Shown: one piece after another, positions 8,732-18,328 of the stretch
Layout: every line of letters starts with the position of its first letter
Numbering within the stretch: the stretch's first letter is position 1
Source of the DNA: Micromonospora sp. CB01531
Lineage (GTDB): Bacteria; Actinomycetota; Actinomycetes; Mycobacteriales; Micromonosporaceae
NCBI RefSeq assembly: GCF_001905095.1
Contig: NZ_LWLS01000065.1
Location: 61,909-125,908, forward strand
Direction: 5' to 3'
Length of the DNA: 64,000 nt
Made by a program: the position numbers and the translations under genes
The notes under the pieces: generated by a model
What the model was told of the DNA's origin: nothing
The model's input: the letters and a program-made list of their open reading frames with translations, nothing else
Database searches by the model: none

Positions 8732-9760
8732 ATGGGTGGCACCAAGGCCGCCGCCGAGGAGATCGAGGTCGCCGGGCACACCGTACGGCTGAGCAGCCCG
8801 GACCGAGTGATCTTCCCGCAGCGCGGCTTCACCAAGGCGGACGTCTTCCACTACTACCTGTCGGTCGGCGAGGGGATCATGCGCGCCCTGCGCGACCGGC
8901 CGACCACGTTGCAGCGCTTCCCCGAGGGCATCGAGGGGGAGATGTTCTTCCAGAAGCGGGTGCCGACCCGGGGCGTACCCCCGTGGATCCGGACCGCGGA
9001 GATCAGCTTCCCCAGCGGCCGGAAGGCCGCGGAGCTCTGCCCGGCCGACCTGGCCCACGTGGCCTGGGCGGCGCAGATGGGCACGGTGGTCTTCCACGCG
9101 TGGCCGGTCCGCGCCGCCGACGTCGACCGTCCCGACGAGCTGCGGATCGACCTGGACCCGCAGCCCGGCACCGACTTCGCCGACGCGGTCACCGCGGCCG
9201 GCGAGCTGCGGGCGCTGCTGGACGAGCTGGGCGTGGCCGGCTGGCCGAAGACGTCCGGCGGCCGGGGCGTGCACGTCTACCTGCGGATCCAGCCTCGTTG
9301 GACGTTCGTCGAGGTGCGCCGGGCCACCATCGCGCTGGCCCGGGAGCTGGAACGCCGCCGTCCGGAGCTGGTCACCACCGCCTGGTGGAAAGAGGAGCGC
9401 GGCAGCCGGGTCTTCGTGGACTTCAACCAGATGGCCCGGGACCGGACCATCGCCTGCGCGTACTCGCTGCGGGCCAACGCGCGGGCCACCGTCTCCACCC
9501 CGGTCGACTGGGACGAACTGACCCAGGTTGACCCGGACGACTTCGACCTGCGCAGCGTGCCGGCCCGGCTGGCCGGGCGGGGTGACCCGCACGCCGGCAT
9601 CGACGATGCCCCGTGGGACATCAGCCCGCTGTTGGCGTGGGCCGAGCGGGACGCCGCCGCCGGGCAGGGCGACCTGCCGTACCCGCCGGAATACCCGAAG
9701 ATGCCGGGCGAGCCGAAACGGGTGCAGCCCTCCAAGGACCGCGACCGCAAGACCACCTGA
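8732..9760 (+). CDS. Stand-alone LigD-type polymerase/primase domain protein
   Basis: The 342-residue protein is a single AEP-superfamily polymerase domain of the LigD N-terminal type, used in bacterial non-homologous end joining to fill gaps with ribo- or deoxynucleotides. The catalytic acidic motif is RIDLDPQPGTDF near residue 140. The KTSGGRGVHVYLRI motif with its conserved His lies near residue 175, and the downstream VFVDFNQMARDRTIACAYSLRA segment is also conserved. There is no ligase or phosphoesterase domain attached and no Ku gene in the window. A separate ATP-dependent ligase sits at 20447-21559. Start ATG 8732 gives the usual length for split actinobacterial polymerases. Confidence 0.9.
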   Translation: MGGTKAAAEEIEVAGHTVRLSSPDRVIFPQRGFTKADVFHYYLSVGEGIMRALRDRPTTLQRFPEGIEGEMFFQKRVPTRGVPPWIRTAEISFPSGRKAAELCPADLAHVAWAAQMGTVVFHAWPVRAADVDRPDELRIDLDPQPGTDFADAVTAAGELRALLDELGVAGWPKTSGGRGVHVYLRIQPRWTFVEVRRATIALARELERRRPELVTTAWWKEERGSRVFVDFNQMARDRTIACAYSLRANARATVSTPVDWDELTQVDPDDFDLRSVPARLAGRGDPHAGIDDAPWDISPLLAWAERDAAAGQGDLPYPPEYPKMPGEPKRVQPSKDRDRKTT

Positions 9761-9908
9761 CGATCAGCGGGCGGCCGGCCTCAGGACCCCGGTCGGTTCG
9801 GTGCCCGTTGGTGGCTGGTAACGATCATGTAACGGGCGCGAACCTTTCCCGCCCCCCGACCGGTCTTCCTTTTCATCGGCCCGACCGGGGGCCAGGGGAG
9901 GGCGTCGG

Positions 9909-12900
9909 ATGAAGTTGGTGTGGAGGCGGGCCGTCGAGGCGCGCGGGCTGCTGCTCGCCGCCGCCGTGGCGGCCCTGGTCGCGGTGGCACTGGTCACCGG
10001 GCTCTCCGACTACAACCGGCGGGCCGTCGACGCCGGAGCGCGGGCGGTGCTCGACGCCGCCCCGGCCGAGGAGCGCAGCCTGCTGGTCAGCGGCTCCGGC
10101 GGCCCGGACGCGGCCGCGTACGCCGAACGGGACCGGGCGGTCCGCGCCCAGTTCGCCGCCGGCCTGGGCGAGGTGCCGGTCACCGTCGCCGCCGCCCGCT
10201 ACGGCACCGGGCGCGAGCTGACCGGGGACCTCGGCGCCGCCCGGGCCGGCGACGACGCGGTCTTCGCCAACCTCGGCACCCTCGACAACCTGGCCGCGCA
10301 CGCCCAACTCACCGCAGGGTCGTGGCCGACGCCCGGGGCGAACCCGCTGCAGGTGACGCTGCCCGAGAAGGTCGCCGGCCAGCTCGGGCTGCGCACCGGC
10401 GATCGAGTGCCGCTCTACGACCGCAGCAGCGAGCGGGCCGGCGCGGTCGTGGTCGCCGGAATCTGGCGGCCCCGTGACCCGACCGAGGCGTACTGGCGGC
10501 TGGCTCCCGGAGTGGGCGAGGGTGACCCGGGTGCGGTCACCTCGTACGGGCCGTTCGCGCTGGACCCGGCCGACTTCGCCCGTACCTTCCCCGGCTCGGT
10601 GTCCGCGTCCTGGCTCGTGCAGCCGGACCTCGCGGTGGTCGAACCGAGCCGGCTGGTCTCGGTCAAGACCGCCGTCGCCACCATCTCGGCGAAGATCCCC
10701 GACGCCACCGGCCTCGGCTCGTCCGCGCAGGCCGTCACCAAGCTGGACCAGCTGATCGACCGGCTCGGCCGAGCCGACCTGGTGGGCCGGTCCGCCCTGC
10801 TCACCCCGCTGTTGCTGATCGTGGTGCTCGGCGGGTACGCGCTGGTGCTGGTCGCCGCGCTGCTCAACGAGGACCGGCGGGCGCAGACCGCACTGCTGCG
10901 CGCCCGGGGCGCCGCCCGCGGCCAGCTCGCCGGCCTCGCCGTCCGGGAGGCGACCCTGGTGGTGGCGCCGGCCATGCTGCTCGCCCCGCCGCTGACCGGG
11001 CAGGCCGTGCACCGGCTCGGCGCCGACCTGCGGCTGGCCGACGGCGGCCTCGCCCAGGTCTGGCTGGTCGCGGTCGCCGCCGCGATCGGCTGCCTGCTCG
11101 CCATGGTGATGCCCGCGCTGCGCCGGGCCGGCACCTACGTCGCCGACATGGCGGCCCGGTCCCGCCCGACCCGCGGCGCGGCGGTGCAGCGCGCCAGCGT
11201 CGACCTGGCCCTCGTCGTGCTCGCCGTGCTCGCCTGGACCCAGCTCCGGCAGTACTCCTCGCCGCTGGCCGGGGCCGGCGGGCGGCTCGGCATCGACCCG
11301 CTGCTCGCCGCCGCGCCCACCATCGGGGTGCTGGCCGGCGCGGTCGTCGCGTTGCGGCTGCTCCCGCTGGCTACCCGGGTCGCCGAGCGGTTCGTCGACC
11401 GGCGGCCGTGGACGGCCACCATGTTCGGCATGTGGCAGGCCGGCCGCCGGCCGCACGCCGGGCCGGTGCTGCTGCTCGCCCTCGCCGTCGGCGGCAGCAC
11501 GCTCGCCTGGTCGCTGGTGGCCTCCTGGGAACGGTCGCAGCGGGACCAAGCCCAGCACACCGTCGGCACCGACCTGCGGCTGGTCGAACGGAGCGGGAGC
11601 GCCCCGGCCGACCGGGCGGGCCAGCTGGCCGCGGTGTCCGGGCTGGACCGGGTGCTGCCGGCCTGGCGCGACGACGTGCGGCTCGGCCGCGACAACCGGG
11701 AGGCGACCGTGGTGAGCCTGGACGCTGCCGGCGCGACCGGCATGCTCCGGCTCGACGACGCCGCCGGTGGGGCGTCCAGTGACGCGCTGCTCGACCGGCT
11801 GGTCCGCAAGCGGGCGGCGGCCGCCGGGATCGCCCTCCCGGCCGGCGCGCGGGCGCTCGCCGGGACCGTTCGCACCCCCGTCGAGACGCGGTTCGAGCAG
11901 CCGCGGGTGTCCGTGGCCGCGCTGCTCGTCACCGACTCCGGTACGGCCTGGCGGCTGCCGCTGGCGGTCGGCCAGGGCGACGGCCGGCCGGTGTCCTTCT
12001 CCGTGCCGCTGCCCGAGACCGGCGGCGCCCCGCTGCGGCTGGCCGGGTTCGAGGCCGACGGCGGCGAGGCGGTCGGCGAGAGCTACCGGCTGCGGATCAA
12101 CGGGCTCCGGCTCACCGATTCCGCCGGCGGCAGCCGGCCACTGGCACTCGATGGCGAGTGGCGGATCAGCGGCGAGGAGGGAGCGCAAGCACCGGCCCAG
12201 GTCGGCGGGGACTCCGTTGACGCCACCCGCGGGTTCGTGGTGCCGGAGGGTATGCGGGAGTTCATCAGCGCGCCGTCGGCCCGGATCGCCGTGGTGCCCG
12301 TCGGGGACGACCCGCCGGTGCCGGCGCTGGTCACGTCCGGCGCAGCCGCGGCGCTGAACGTCCGCACCGGCGACACCGTCAACCTGTCGCTGTCCGGGGT
12401 CTCCCTGCCGGTGACGGTGGTCGGGCAGGTCAAGGCCGTCCCCGGCACGGCCGGCGACGGGGTGCTGCTGGACCTGCCCGCCGCCACCAACCTGCTGCTA
12501 CGCCAGCAGGGCACGGTCCGGTCGACGGCCGAGTGGTGGCTGCGCACCGATGACAGCGGTCACGCCGCCGCGGCGGAGGCCCTCGCCGCGCTGCCCGGGA
12601 CCGCCCTGCTCGACCGGCGCCAGGTGGCGGCGGAGGCAGCCCGGGACCCGTACTGGCGGGGTGCCCGGGTCGGGCTGCTGGCCGCCGCGCTCGGGTCGGC
12701 ACTGCTCGCCCTGGTCGGTCTCGCCGTGGACGTGTGGGCCACCACCCGGCACCGGCTGACCGAGTTCGCCGTGCTGCACACGCTGGGCGCCAACGCCCGG
12801 CTGCTGGCCCGGGCCCTCCTCGCCGAGCAGGCCTTCCTGGCCGGCATCGGGGTCGGCGTCGGGCTGCTGGTCGGGTCCGGGGTCGCGGCCACCATGGTGC

Positions 12901-13088
12901 CGCTGGTGATCCTCACCCCGGCCGCCGGCCGGCCGGTGCCGGAGGCGATCTTTACGGTGCCATGGACCCCGATCGGACTGACCGCGGCCGGGCTGCTGCT
13001 CGCCGCGCTGGCGTTCGCCGCCGTCATCACCACCGGCATCCGCCAGCGGGTGGCCGCCGTGCAGCTGCGGATCGGGGGGGAACGATGA
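9909..13088 (+). CDS. Large FtsX/MacB-type ABC transporter permease
   Basis: The 1059-residue membrane protein begins with a helix at about residues 14-34 followed by a long extracytoplasmic domain. A central membrane bundle (about 295-500) contains the FtsX-like LLRARGAARGQL motif typical of type VII ABC permeases. A second large outside domain follows, then a C-terminal three-helix FtsX domain (about 925-1050) with VLHTLGANARLLARALLAEQ. Such proteins couple ATP hydrolysis to mechanical work or to substrate release at the envelope and often do not transport across the membrane. It overlaps the next permease by four bases (ATGA), and two ATPases complete the operon. Substrate unknown. ATG 9909 follows GGGGAGGGCGTCGG. 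Confidence 0.88.
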   Translation: MKLVWRRAVEARGLLLAAAVAALVAVALVTGLSDYNRRAVDAGARAVLDAAPAEERSLLVSGSGGPDAAAYAERDRAVRAQFAAGLGEVPVTVAAARYGTGRELTGDLGAARAGDDAVFANLGTLDNLAAHAQLTAGSWPTPGANPLQVTLPEKVAGQLGLRTGDRVPLYDRSSERAGAVVVAGIWRPRDPTEAYWRLAPGVGEGDPGAVTSYGPFALDPADFARTFPGSVSASWLVQPDLAVVEPSRLVSVKTAVATISAKIPDATGLGSSAQAVTKLDQLIDRLGRADLVGRSALLTPLLLIVVLGGYALVLVAALLNEDRRAQTALLRARGAARGQLAGLAVREATLVVAPAMLLAPPLTGQAVHRLGADLRLADGGLAQVWLVAVAAAIGCLLAMVMPALRRAGTYVADMAARSRPTRGAAVQRASVDLALVVLAVLAWTQLRQYSSPLAGAGGRLGIDPLLAAAPTIGVLAGAVVALRLLPLATRVAERFVDRRPWTATMFGMWQAGRRPHAGPVLLLALAVGGSTLAWSLVASWERSQRDQAQHTVGTDLRLVERSGSAPADRAGQLAAVSGLDRVLPAWRDDVRLGRDNREATVVSLDAAGATGMLRLDDAAGGASSDALLDRLVRKRAAAAGIALPAGARALAGTVRTPVETRFEQPRVSVAALLVTDSGTAWRLPLAVGQGDGRPVSFSVPLPETGGAPLRLAGFEADGGEAVGESYRLRINGLRLTDSAGGSRPLALDGEWRISGEEGAQAPAQVGGDSVDATRGFVVPEGMREFISAPSARIAVVPVGDDPPVPALVTSGAAAALNVRTGDTVNLSLSGVSLPVTVVGQVKAVPGTAGDGVLLDLPAATNLLLRQQGTVRSTAEWWLRTDDSGHAAAAEALAALPGTALLDRRQVAAEAARDPYWRGARVGLLAAALGSALLALVGLAVDVWATTRHRLTEFAVLHTLGANARLLARALLAEQAFLAGIGVGVGLLVGSGVAATMVPLVILTPAAGRPVPEAIFTVPWTPIGLTAAGLLLAALAFAAVITTGIRQRVAAVQLRIGGER

Positions 13089-15817
13089 GCCTGTTCAGGG
13101 TGGCCCGGCGGGTCCGGGCGTACGGGGGCCATTTCCTCCTCCTCGCGGCGCTGACGCTGGTCACGGCCCTGCTGATCACGGCGGTGCCGCGAATCGCCGA
13201 TCGGCTCACCGGGCAGGGGCTGCGGGAGCACGTGGCGGCCCAGGCGGTGGCCCACCGGGACCTGAACTACGCGACGGAGGAGGCGCAGATCCGGTCCGGG
13301 AGCCAGGAGCTGCTGGCCAGCCGAGCAGCCGACCTGGACACGTTCCAGGAGCGGATGCCGCCCGACGTGCGGCAGGTGATCGGCGAGCGGTGGTTCGCCG
13401 CGCAGACCTCGTTCGCCCGGCTGAAGGGGCCGGAGCTGACCGCCGACAAGGGGCTGATTGATCTCAGCGTGCGGACGGTGACCGGCATGGCGGACGCGGC
13501 GGCCCTGGTCGAGGGCCGGTGGCCCGATGCGGGCGTGGCTGCCGACGGCTCCGTCGAGCTGGCCCTCGCCGACACGGTCGCCGGCCGGCTCGGACTGCGT
13601 GCCGGTAGCCGGCTCACGCTGTCCACCCTGGACGCCGACGGCAACCCGACGAAGAGCAGGAAGATCACCGTGGTCGGCCTGTTCCGGCCGGTCGACGGGC
13701 AGAGCGGGATCTGGGACGCCCTTCCGTCGTTGCTGCGGCTCGGTGAGCCCGAGGGGGACGGAGAGCCGTTCCTGATGGTCGGGGTGACCGCCGACCGCGG
13801 CCTCGCCGCCTTGGCCGGGGCCGGCTGGCCGGTCAGCTTCAGCTGGCGCTACCGGATCGCACCGGATCGCATCACCCCGGCCCGGCTCGATGCGCTGATC
13901 GAAGGGTTGAGCAGCCTCGACCGCACGCCCAAGCCGACCGGACTCAGCTTCTCCCAGGGCGTCGACATCCCGTTGCGGCAGTTCGCCGACTCGCTCGCCG
14001 CCGCCCGTACGCTGCTCGCGATCATCGCGGCCGGGCTGCTCGCCACCCTGGTCGGCCTGACCCTGCTCGCCGCCCGTCTGGCGGCGCGTCGACGCCGGTC
14101 CGAGTACGTGCTGCTGCGCGCCCGGGGCGGCTCGACCGGCGCGGTGCTCCGCCGTGGGCTCGCCGAGTCGGTGCTCGTGCTGCCGGCCGCGGCCGGCTTC
14201 GGTTGGCTGCTCGGCGGCCTACTGCCCGGCGAGGGCACCGAGCTGCGCTGGGTGCTGCTCGTCGCGGTGCTGGTCACCCTGGTCCCGCCGGTCGCCGCGC
14301 TCACGGCCGCACGCGGTGGCGCCGGCCGGGCCGACCTGATCAACACCCGGTCCACCACCGTCCGGCTCACCGTCGAGGTGACCGTGCTCGGCATCGCCGT
14401 GCTCGGGGCGTTCCTGCTGCGCCGCCGGGGCCTGGCCCTCGACGGGTCGGTGGACCCGCTGCTGGTCTCCGTGCCGGTGCTGCTGGCGGTGGCCGCCGCA
14501 CTGGTCGCGCTGCGCGCGTACCCGTGGCCGCTGCGGCTGCTCAGCCGGCTCGCCGCCCGGGCCCGGGGCAGCGTGGCGTTCCTCGGCACCGCCCGCGCCG
14601 GCCGGGCCGCCACCACCGGCCCGCTCGTCGTGGTCGTCCTCGCCGTCGCCACCGCCGCGTTCTGCGGGGTGGTGGCGGCCGGCATCGAGGCCGGCCGGGA
14701 CCGGGCCGCCGTCCGGGCCGTCCCCGGGGACGTCCTGGTCAACGGGGAACGGTTCGCCCCGGACACCACCGAGGCGCTGGCCGCGCTGCCCGGCGCCCAA
14801 GCGGTGGCCCCGCTGCTGGTCGAGCCCAACGTGCGCCCGTACGCCGACCAGGCCGGCCGGTTCGGCGGGGTCGGCGACACCCGAGTGCTGCTGGTCGATG
14901 GCGCCCGTTTCGCCGAGGTGGCCCGCCGCGCGGGCGTACCGGTGACCGTGCCCGACGCGCTGCGCGCCACCGGCGACGGCACCACGCCGCTGCCGGCGCT
15001 GGTCTCCCCGGCGCTCGCCGACGAGTTCACCGAGGCCGGGCTCGCCGACCCGCAGGGCCGCCGACCCGCCTGGCTGGACGTGCAGGGCAATCGGCTGCCG
15101 GTGCGCACCGCCGCCACCGTCACCGAGTTCCCGCTGATCGACCGGAACGTGGACCGGTTCGTGGTGCTGCCCTGGCCGGCGCTGCCCGCGAACGCCCCGC
15201 ATCCGGTCGTACCCACGGGTTTCGTGCTGGCCGGGGAGCGGGTGGACCAGGCCGCGGTGGCCCGGGTGGTCAACGAGGGGCAGCAGCGCTACCAGCGCAC
15301 CGGGGCGGTCACCGCCGGGGAGCGGCCCCGCCAGCCGGAGCTGCGGGTCCGGTCGGCGGTCCGCGCCGAACTGGGCGGCAGCGGGGTGAACGGCCTGCTG
15401 GTCTTCGGCTTCACCATGGGCGCGGCCGGCGGCGGCGCGCTGGGCCTGCTCGCGCTCGCGTTCGCGGTCCTCGCCGGGGCGCGGGGGCGGGGGCAGGTGC
15501 TGTCCCGGCTGCGCACCATGGGCCTGTCCCGCCGGCAGTGGCGCGGGCTGCTGCTGGTCGAGCTGACCCCGCTGGTGCTGGTGTCGGTGTTCACCGGCGC
15601 GGTGGTCGGGGCGCTGCTGCCGATGCTGCTCACCCCGGTGCTCGGCCTGCCCGCGTTCACCGGCGGCGTCGCTGTGCGGGCGAGTTTCGAACCCGGCCTG
15701 GTGGCCGGTGTGCTGGGCCTCGCCGCACTGGCCCTCGGCTTCGCGATCGCCGTCGAGGCCCTGAACAACCGCCGGATGCGCCTCGGCGAGGTGCTCCGGC
15801 TCGGAGAGGAGAGCTGA
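13085..15817 (+). CDS. FtsX-type ABC transporter permease, partner of the preceding gene
   Basis: The 910-residue protein has an N-terminal anchor (about residues 18-38), an extracytoplasmic region and a first FtsX-like bundle (about 310-480) carrying YVLLRARGGSTGAVLRRGL. A second soluble region follows, then a C-terminal FtsX bundle (about 780-900) carrying LSRLRTMGLSRRQWRGLLLVE. The duplicated layout mirrors its upstream neighbour, so the two probably form a heterodimeric permease. The start ATG overlaps the upstream stop, and the stop is followed one base later by the first ATPase gene. The substrate and the stimulus are not evident from sequence. Confidence 0.88.
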   Translation: MSLFRVARRVRAYGGHFLLLAALTLVTALLITAVPRIADRLTGQGLREHVAAQAVAHRDLNYATEEAQIRSGSQELLASRAADLDTFQERMPPDVRQVIGERWFAAQTSFARLKGPELTADKGLIDLSVRTVTGMADAAALVEGRWPDAGVAADGSVELALADTVAGRLGLRAGSRLTLSTLDADGNPTKSRKITVVGLFRPVDGQSGIWDALPSLLRLGEPEGDGEPFLMVGVTADRGLAALAGAGWPVSFSWRYRIAPDRITPARLDALIEGLSSLDRTPKPTGLSFSQGVDIPLRQFADSLAAARTLLAIIAAGLLATLVGLTLLAARLAARRRRSEYVLLRARGGSTGAVLRRGLAESVLVLPAAAGFGWLLGGLLPGEGTELRWVLLVAVLVTLVPPVAALTAARGGAGRADLINTRSTTVRLTVEVTVLGIAVLGAFLLRRRGLALDGSVDPLLVSVPVLLAVAAALVALRAYPWPLRLLSRLAARARGSVAFLGTARAGRAATTGPLVVVVLAVATAAFCGVVAAGIEAGRDRAAVRAVPGDVLVNGERFAPDTTEALAALPGAQAVAPLLVEPNVRPYADQAGRFGGVGDTRVLLVDGARFAEVARRAGVPVTVPDALRATGDGTTPLPALVSPALADEFTEAGLADPQGRRPAWLDVQGNRLPVRTAATVTEFPLIDRNVDRFVVLPWPALPANAPHPVVPTGFVLAGERVDQAAVARVVNEGQQRYQRTGAVTAGERPRQPELRVRSAVRAELGGSGVNGLLVFGFTMGAAGGGALGLLALAFAVLAGARGRGQVLSRLRTMGLSRRQWRGLLLVELTPLVLVSVFTGAVVGALLPMLLTPVLGLPAFTGGVAVRASFEPGLVAGVLGLAALALGFAIAVEALNNRRMRLGEVLRLGEES

Positions 15818-15818
15818 G

Positions 15819-16811
15819 ATGACAGCGACCGCCGAGGCGTCCGCCGTGCCGGACCTGGCCGCCCTCCAGCAGCGCGCCGCGCAGCGCGCCGCCGAACGGG
15901 CCGGCGGGCGGGACCGGTTGCGCGGGCACATCGTCTGCGACGGCCTGGTCCGCATCTTCAAGACCGAGGGGGTGGAGGTGGTCGCCCTCCAGGGTCTCGA
16001 CCTGGTCATCGACCGGGGCGAGCTGGTGGCGATCGTGGGGGCCTCCGGCTCCGGCAAGTCGACGCTGCTGAACATCCTCTCCGGGCTGGACACGCCCACC
16101 GCCGGCATCGCCCGGGTTGCCGAGTACGACCTGCTCGCCCTGTCGAACCGGCGCCGGCTCGCCTACCGCCGGCAGATGGTCGGCTTCGTCTGGCAGCAGA
16201 CCGGGCGGAACCTGCTGCCGTACCTGACCGCGCTGGAGAACGTGGAGCTGCCGATGCGGCTGGCCGGCGGGCGCAGCCGGCGGGCCCGGCGGGAACGGGC
16301 CCGCGAGCTGCTCGACCTGGTCGGCGTCGGCTACTGCGCGGACCGGAAGCCCGGCCAGATGAGCGGCGGCGAGCAGCAGCGCTGCGCGGTCGCCGTGTCG
16401 GTGGCCAACGACCCGGAGGTGCTCTTCGCCGACGAGCCGACCGGTGAGCTGGACGAGGCGACCGGGGCCGAGGTCTTCGCCGCGCTGCGGACCATCAACG
16501 CCGAGCTGGGCGTCACCATCGTGGTGGTCACCCATGACCACGCCGTGGCCAGCCAGGTCCGCCGGACCGTCGCGATCCGCGACGGCCGCACCTCCTCCGA
16601 GGTACGCCGTACCGCCCGCGTCGCCGCCGACGGCAGCACCGAGCTGGTCAGCGAGGAGTACGCGGTGCTCGACCGGACCGGCCGGATGCAGCTCCCGGCG
16701 TCCTTCGTGGACGCGCTGTCGCTGCGCGACCGGGTCCGGCTCAATCTGGAACCCGACCACGTCGAGGTGCGGCCCGGCGACCGGGCGCACGCCGAGAAGG
16801 AGCAGGCATGA
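15819..16811 (+). CDS. ABC transporter ATP-binding protein (MacB/LolD type) with C-terminal extension
   Basis: The 330-residue ATPase has Walker A GASGSGKST at about residues 72-80, Q-loop region FVWQQTGRNLLPYL, signature MSGGEQQR and Walker B EVLFADEPTG, followed by the H-loop THDHA. It is longer than typical LolD-like ATPases (about 230). An additional C-terminal region of about 70 residues (EEYAVLDRTGRMQLPASFVDALSLRDRVRL region) looks like a small regulatory domain. It sits between the second permease (one-base gap) and the second ATPase (four-base overlap). Together they suggest an ATPase heterodimer driving the two permeases. Confidence 0.9.
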   Translation: MTATAEASAVPDLAALQQRAAQRAAERAGGRDRLRGHIVCDGLVRIFKTEGVEVVALQGLDLVIDRGELVAIVGASGSGKSTLLNILSGLDTPTAGIARVAEYDLLALSNRRRLAYRRQMVGFVWQQTGRNLLPYLTALENVELPMRLAGGRSRRARRERARELLDLVGVGYCADRKPGQMSGGEQQRCAVAVSVANDPEVLFADEPTGELDEATGAEVFAALRTINAELGVTIVVVTHDHAVASQVRRTVAIRDGRTSSEVRRTARVAADGSTELVSEEYAVLDRTGRMQLPASFVDALSLRDRVRLNLEPDHVEVRPGDRAHAEKEQA

Positions 16812-17524
16812 GCGAGTCGACTTTGGCGCCGGCCCGCGTCGTCACCACCGGCGAGGTGGTCCGGGTCGAGGCGGTGAGCCGCACCTTCGGGCGGGGCGAG
16901 CATGCGGTGCACGCCGTACGGGACGTGTCCTTCTCCGCCGGGCGGGGCGAGTTGGTCGCGATCCGGGGTCGCTCCGGCGCCGGCAAGACCACGCTGCTCA
17001 ACCTGGTCGGCGGCCTGGACCGGCCGGACAGCGGCCGGGTCCGGGTGGCCGGGCACGACGTGACCGGCGCGAGCGAGCGGGAGCTGCTCGCGCTGCGCCG
17101 GGGCACTGTCGGCTTCGTCTTCCAGACCTTCGGGCTCGTGCCGATCCTGTCGGCGGCCGAGAACGTCGGGGTGCCGCTGCGGCTGGCCAAGGTGCCGGCC
17201 GCGGAGCGGGAGCAGCGGGTGGCGGTGCTGCTCGAGCTGGTCGGGCTGGGCGGGCATGCCGCGCAGCGCCCGTACGAGCTGTCCGGCGGGCAGCAGCAGC
17301 GGGTGGCGGTGGCCCGTGCCCTGGCGAACGAGCCGGACCTGCTCATCGCCGACGAGCCGACCGGCCAGCTCGACTCGGAGACCGGGCGGTCCATCATGGA
17401 CCTGATCCGGGCCGTGGTGCACGCCCGGGGCATGACCGCCCTGGTCGCCACCCACGACCCGGCGCTGATCGAGATGGCCGACCGCACCCTCACCCTCCGC
17501 GACGGCCGCCTGGTCACCGACTGA
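16808..17524 (+). CDS. ABC transporter ATP-binding protein (MacB/LolD type)
   Basis: The 238-residue ATPase is of canonical length. It has Walker A GRSGAGKTT at about residues 57-65, Q-loop FVFQTFGLVPILSA, signature LSGGQQQRVAVARAL, Walker B DLLIADEPTGQLD and H-loop THDPAL. It overlaps the preceding ATPase gene by ATGA and ends the four-gene operon. Unlike its neighbour it has no C-terminal extension. Possessing two distinct ATPases with two distinct permeases points to an asymmetric mechanotransmission-type exporter. Confidence 0.92.
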   Translation: MSESTLAPARVVTTGEVVRVEAVSRTFGRGEHAVHAVRDVSFSAGRGELVAIRGRSGAGKTTLLNLVGGLDRPDSGRVRVAGHDVTGASERELLALRRGTVGFVFQTFGLVPILSAAENVGVPLRLAKVPAAEREQRVAVLLELVGLGGHAAQRPYELSGGQQQRVAVARALANEPDLLIADEPTGQLDSETGRSIMDLIRAVVHARGMTALVATHDPALIEMADRTLTLRDGRLVTD

Positions 17525-17674
17525 CCGCTCGCGTGAGTCGTCCACGTCATCAAGTTCGTAGCGGTTCAGCCGCGGCCCAGCGGGCGGTCCGGGGGCCCGC
17601 CGGCGACACCACCGGTCGGGGTGGCGCGGCGTGGGCGACCAGGGCGGGCCCGCCCGCCACCGCCGGGCAACCGG

Positions 17675-18223
17675 TCAGTCGCGACAGCGGCGGCGGTGGT
17701 AGGACAGGGTGACCGCGAGCAGGAGAGGGCCCCAGAGGAGCAGCGGGACGTAGCAGGCCACCAGCAGCGCGAAGCCGGCCGGCGAGAAGCCCAGGCCATC
17801 GCCCTCGACGACGAGGTCCCGAACGATGATGCCCCAGGCCGCGTACGCCCAGACGAGGGTGACCCCGATGGCGCCGGCGGTGGCGGCGGTGACCGCGAAC
17901 GACGGCGGCACCCGACGCCCGCCCAGCAGCGGCAGCCACCGGGGGAACACCTCGCCCCACGGGCGGACCAGGCCGAGCGCGAGCAGCGCCAGCGCCTCGG
18001 AGAACACGGTCAGCGAGACGACATAGACGCTCTCCCATCCGTGCGTGCGGACCGGCGCGCCGTGTTCGTACGCGCCGATCGGCACCCCGGCGACCAGGGC
18101 GAGCCGCCAGAGCCCGGACGGCAGGACGACCAGCGGGACCAGGTGGGCGGCGCGGACCGCCCAGGCGTGGGCGGGCCGGCCGTCGCGCGGGTGGGCGGCG
18201 GCCGGTGCGGTGGCGGTGGACAT
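17675..18223 (-). CDS. Four-helix membrane protein of unknown function
   Basis: The 182-residue protein has four predicted membrane helices (about residues 25-45, 66-86, 110-132 and 144-166). These are separated by short loops with a conserved-looking HGAPVRTHGWESVYVVSLTVFSE segment. The tail ends in a basic HRRRC cluster, suggesting a cytoplasmic C-terminus. No enzymatic motif is seen. Start ATG 18223 follows GGGAG with a short spacer. It is convergent with the ABC operon and 105 bp downstream of the GNAT gene in the same direction. Confidence 0.7.
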   Translation of the reverse strand: MSTATAPAAAHPRDGRPAHAWAVRAAHLVPLVVLPSGLWRLALVAGVPIGAYEHGAPVRTHGWESVYVVSLTVFSEALALLALGLVRPWGEVFPRWLPLLGGRRVPPSFAVTAATAGAIGVTLVWAYAAWGIIVRDLVVEGDGLGFSPAGFALLVACYVPLLLWGPLLLAVTLSYHRRRCRD

Positions 18224-18328
18224 CTGACTCCCGTTCGTCGGCTGCCCGCCCAGCCTGCCCGTGCCGGCCGCCGGCGATCATCCCGCGCGGCGGGGAGTCG
18301 GCTCCCTCCGGCGGGGGAGCGGCCGGGG

